NCBI RefSeq assembly: GCF_017741815.1
Contig: NZ_JAGHMF010000003.1
Location: 62,001-126,000 of the forward strand
Source: Rhizobium sp. 16-488-2b
GTDB lineage: Bacteria > Pseudomonadota > Alphaproteobacteria > Rhizobiales > Rhizobiaceae
DNA: 64,000 bases
Reading direction: 5' to 3'
The translations under genes were made by a program, and so were the position numbers. Below the pieces are notes generated by a model that had not been told where the DNA came from, did not search any database, and saw nothing but the letters and a program-made list of their open reading frames with translations. Positions 61,934-64,000 of the stretch are shown here, in pieces. How positions within the stretch are numbered: position 1 is the first letter of the stretch; the number at the start of each line of letters is the position of its first letter.

Positions 61934-62878
61934 TCAGATGCGGGCGAAGCGTTCGATCAGGAGATCGAAGAAGCCGTCCGCGTCGACATCGCGCATCACG
62001 GTCGCGTTGCGCTTGCGGTCGGTCACGTGCCACCAGTCGACCACGGTCATGCCGACGGTCAGCTCGGACTTTACCTCGATCTCGACATTGCAGACCCGTC
62101 CCTTGAACAGCTCCGGCTTCAGCAGATAGGCAACGACCGTCGGGTCGTGCAGCGGGCCGCCGTCCGAGCCGTATTTCTCGATATCGAAGCGCTCGAAGAA
62201 TTCCAGCATCTCCACCATCGCGATCGCCGGTCGCGTGCCGATCTCGGCCATGCGCTTGACGCGCGACTTCAGCGTCAAGAGCTTGTGCGTCACGTCGAGC
62301 GGCATCATCACGATCGGTACGCCGGAGCGGAACACGATATCGGCTGCCTCGGGATCGACATAGATGTTGAATTCGGCCGCCGGCGTGATGTTGCCGCCCT
62401 CGGAATAGCCGCCTCCCATCATGACGAGCTCGCGCACGCGGCCGATGATATCTGGCGCCTTCTGGAAGGCGAGGCCGACATTCGTCAATGGTCCGAGTGT
62501 GCAGAGCGTTACCGTGCCTTCCGGCTCGCTGCGCAGCGTCTCGATGATGAAGTCGACGGCGTGGCCCGCCTGCAAAGGCATGGTCGGCTCGTCCAGCTCG
62601 GGGCCGTCGAGGCCGGTCTTGCCATGCACATGCTCGGCGGTGACGAGCGGCCGCGCGATCGGCTTGTCGGCGCCGGCGAAAACCTTGGTGTCGGTCTTGC
62701 CGCAGAGCTCGCAGACGATGCGCGCATTGCGGCTGGTATAGGAGAGCGGCACGTTGCCGGCGACGGTGGTGATGCCGAGCAGTTCCAGTTCCTCAGGGCT
62801 GCCGAAGGCCAGCATGATCGCGGCCGCATCGTCCTGACCGGGGTCGGTGTCGATAATGATCTTTCTCGGGTTTGCCAT
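61934..62878 (-). CDS. Pyrimidine/purine nucleoside hydrolase
   Basis: This 314-residue inosine-uridine-preferring nucleoside hydrolase splits ribonucleosides into base and ribose. The calcium site is DTDPGQDD at 10-17, followed by LLGITTVAGNV; the middle has LCTLGPLTNVGLAFQ and MMGGGYSEGGNI, and a late HDPTVVAYLL gives the last ligand. The ATG at 62878 (MANPRKIIIDTD) is chosen, as the upstream extension is not conserved. It resembles the RihA/RihB type. It probably serves nucleoside salvage and stands alone here. Confidence 0.92.
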   Translation of the reverse strand: MANPRKIIIDTDPGQDDAAAIMLAFGSPEELELLGITTVAGNVPLSYTSRNARIVCELCGKTDTKVFAGADKPIARPLVTAEHVHGKTGLDGPELDEPTMPLQAGHAVDFIIETLRSEPEGTVTLCTLGPLTNVGLAFQKAPDIIGRVRELVMMGGGYSEGGNITPAAEFNIYVDPEAADIVFRSGVPIVMMPLDVTHKLLTLKSRVKRMAEIGTRPAIAMVEMLEFFERFDIEKYGSDGGPLHDPTVVAYLLKPELFKGRVCNVEIEVKSELTVGMTVVDWWHVTDRKRNATVMRDVDADGFFDLLIERFARI

Positions 62879-63060
62879 TCCGTTCGTCCCATCCTCCCGG
62901 TGCATATGTCGATGCATGCACCATCTGTTTATCTTCCCGGCGCAAATCGGCACAGCCGGCGCGGGGCAGGATTTGATGCGAGGCGCGGCAAGCTTTGTCA
63001 AGGCGGTGCAGTCGCGTGCTGGGAGAGGCGCACGTCTTGCTTCCCTGTCTTGCGCCCTGT

Positions 63061-63089
63061 CTTGCGAATGACAGCATTCGTTCCCATAT
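63061..63089 (+). promoter_or_regulatory. Candidate heat-shock promoter of hsp20
   Basis: CTTGCG (63061-63066) and CCATAT (63084-63089) lie 17 bases apart. CTTG at -35 and CCATAT at -10 fit the pattern of alphaproteobacterial RpoH promoters reasonably well. The site would give an hsp20 leader of about 60 bases. Confidence 0.5.
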
Positions 63090-63110
63090 TAGCAACATCC
63101 GGATGCTGTC

Positions 63111-63149
63111 TTCAGGTCCGGAAGGGTCGCTTGCATCAAGGACTTGGAA
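63111..63149 (+). other. Candidate RNA thermometer in the hsp20 leader
   Basis: TTCAGGTCC (63111-63119) can pair with GGACTTGGAA (63140-63149) through nine base pairs with one G-U pair and one bulged G. The 3' arm covers the GGA ribosome-site bases just before the hsp20 start at 63155. Rhizobial small heat-shock genes commonly carry ROSE thermometers, which hide the ribosome site in an imperfect stem. The canonical ROSE UUGCU is not obvious here. Confidence 0.4.
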
Positions 63150-63154
63150 CGCTG

Positions 63155-63586
63155 ATGAGCCGTATGACGCCTTTCGCCAGCCCGCTGTTGCTGGGTTTCG
63201 ACGCCATGGAAAAGACGCTGGAGCGGATTTCCAAGGCGAGTGACGGATATCCCCCCTACAATATCGAGCGCCTCGCCGCCGACCGCATCACCGATGATCC
63301 GGAGCGCTTGCGCATCACGCTGGCTGTCGCCGGCTTCAGCGAGGAGGAACTCGACATCTCCGTCGAGGAAAACCAGCTGGTCATCCGTGGCCGTCAGGTC
63401 GAGCAGGGCGAGCGGGAATATCTCTATCGCGGCATCGCAGCCAGGCAATTCCAGCGCACTTTCGTGCTGGCCGATGGCATGCAGGTTCTTGGCGCGGGCC
63501 TGAAGAACGGCCTGCTGTCGGTGGATCTCATTCGTCCGGAGCCGTCGCGTATGGTGAAGAAAATTAACATTTCGGTCCCACAGTAG
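63155..63586 (+). CDS. Small heat-shock protein, Hsp20 family
   Basis: This 143-residue Hsp20 holds unfolding proteins during heat stress. The alpha-crystallin domain covers about 40-135: YNIERLAADRITDDPERLRI, TLAVAGFSEEELDISVEENQ, YLYRGIAARQFQRTFVLADG and the A-x-x-x-n-G-L motif AGLKNGLLSVDL. The C-terminal I-x-I/V-like tail reads INISVPQ. It has the rhizobial IbpA-like look. The ATG at 63155 gives this standard length; the frame runs far upstream only as a shadow. It is followed by a DUF1150 gene. Confidence 0.94.
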   Translation: MSRMTPFASPLLLGFDAMEKTLERISKASDGYPPYNIERLAADRITDDPERLRITLAVAGFSEEELDISVEENQLVIRGRQVEQGEREYLYRGIAARQFQRTFVLADGMQVLGAGLKNGLLSVDLIRPEPSRMVKKINISVPQ

Positions 63587-63636
63587 GACAACGGCGCAAA
63601 TCGCACCGTTGGTCCCTTCTCTCTGGAGGTACAGGA

Positions 63637-63894
63637 ATGTTGATGAAAGAAGCCAATTCGCACCTGACCAAGACCGAGCTTGCCGGCATCGGCAACGGCG
63701 AGGTCGCCTATATCAGGAAAATCCGCTCCGAGGATGTTCCCCGGTGTTTTCCGGAAGCTCCCGATATCGATCCGAACGTCGATCTATGGGCGCTCTTCGG
63801 CGCAGACGGAACCCCGATCCTCCTCACGGACAACCGCTCCAGCACCTTCTTCAAGGCCGCTGAAGACGAGTTGAAGACGGTCAGCCTGCACTAA
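63637..63894 (+). CDS. DUF1150-family small protein
   Basis: This 85-residue protein belongs to DUF1150, a small family mostly found beside hsp20 genes in Rhizobiales. It has GNGEVAYIRKIRSEDVP and the conserved LWALFGADGTPILLTD. GGAGGTACAG lies ahead of the ATG. It follows hsp20 by 50 bases and is probably co-transcribed from the same heat-shock promoter. Its role is unknown; a link to the small heat-shock protein is inferred from the repeated pairing. Confidence 0.88.
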   Translation: MLMKEANSHLTKTELAGIGNGEVAYIRKIRSEDVPRCFPEAPDIDPNVDLWALFGADGTPILLTDNRSSTFFKAAEDELKTVSLH

Positions 63895-63911
63895 AGGCGG
63901 GTCAGCATGAA

Positions 63912-63950
63912 AACAGACGGCGTTCCCCGGAGCGCCGTTGTTTTGTTTTT
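63912..63950 (+). terminator. Terminator after the DUF1150 gene
   Basis: ACGGCG (63917-63922) pairs with CGCCGT (63933-63938), extended by AACA/TGTT on the outside, followed by TTTTGTTTTT. It closes the hsp20-DUF1150 unit. Confidence 0.85.
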
Positions 63951-64000
63951 GAGGGGCGACTCATGCTACGCCCCATCTCATGCGAATAGCGTCCTTTCAG

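Noticed and set aside
62027..63154. A long in-frame extension upstream of hsp20
   Set aside because: It lies opposite the nucleoside hydrolase gene and has shadow composition; the Hsp20 domain starts normally at 63155.

Overview
The window is GC-rich chromosomal DNA of an alphaproteobacterium of the Rhizobiaceae (Rhizobium or a close relative). The evidence is the dnaA-rpsT-echA-mutM-ubiE-ubiB run, the rph/hrcA/grpE block with rdgB and hemW, a rhizobial PmtA, an Hsp20-DUF1150 pair, palindromic intergenic repeats of the kind known from rhizobia (RIME-like), and GANTC (CcrM) sites clustered upstream of dnaA. I see no rRNA, tRNA, CRISPR array, prophage or intact insertion sequence.

Region by region. 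1-2.5 kb, minus strand: the start of pyrF, a histidine-phosphatase-like gene, pmtA and dnaN. 2.7-10.1 kb, plus strand: rsmI and yraN, then a complete ugpBAEC glycerol-3-phosphate importer, a cupin gene and gshB. 10.1-10.8 kb: a 153-bp MITE-like repeat with perfect 28-bp ends. 10.8-21 kb: comM, cysK, a LysE exporter, dps, an EamA/Lrp pair, a GNAT gene and dut, prfC, trmO and two small monooxygenases. 21-27 kb: an osmolyte block with choline sulfatase (betC), a choline-type binding protein (choX), a divergent LysR regulator, and otsB-otsA for trehalose. 27-31.6 kb: an S10 peptidase, an MFS transporter with its GntR regulator, then an 850-bp gap holding two divergent micro-ORFs with very strong ribosome binding sites. 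31.6-43.8 kb: a glutamine amidotransferase and coaBC, then accessory transporters, LysR regulators, short-chain dehydrogenases and a PepSY membrane gene. 43.8-51 kb: the conserved ubiB-ubiE / mutM-echA-rpsT-dnaA core. 51-56 kb: a saccharopine-dehydrogenase-like enzyme, a GH16-like protein, fhuF with a RirA-type box, and a LysR/EamA pair. 56-64 kb: hemW, rdgB, a VOC gene, rph, hrcA, a frameshifted GFA gene, grpE, a nucleoside hydrolase, hsp20 and a DUF1150 gene.

How the parts work together. Replication (dnaA, dnaN), translation (rpsT, rsmI, prfC, trmO), repair and nucleotide hygiene (mutM, dut, rdgB) and cofactor synthesis (ubiB, ubiE, coaBC, gshB, hemW) form the backbone. Stress functions lie among them: hrcA, grpE and hsp20 for heat, dps for oxidation, otsBA and betC/choX for osmotic stress. 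Nutrient-responsive islands (ugp with a Pho-box-like repeat, fhuF with an iron box) and regulator-transporter pairs break up gene orders that are usually compact in relatives.

The least explained segment is 30.8-31.4 kb. It holds two divergent micro-ORFs; one has its own strand-specific terminator and the other lies inside mutually exclusive RNA stems. Other points worth checking are the GANTC cluster before dnaA, a possible RNA thermometer before hsp20, and a one-base deletion that breaks the GFA gene.
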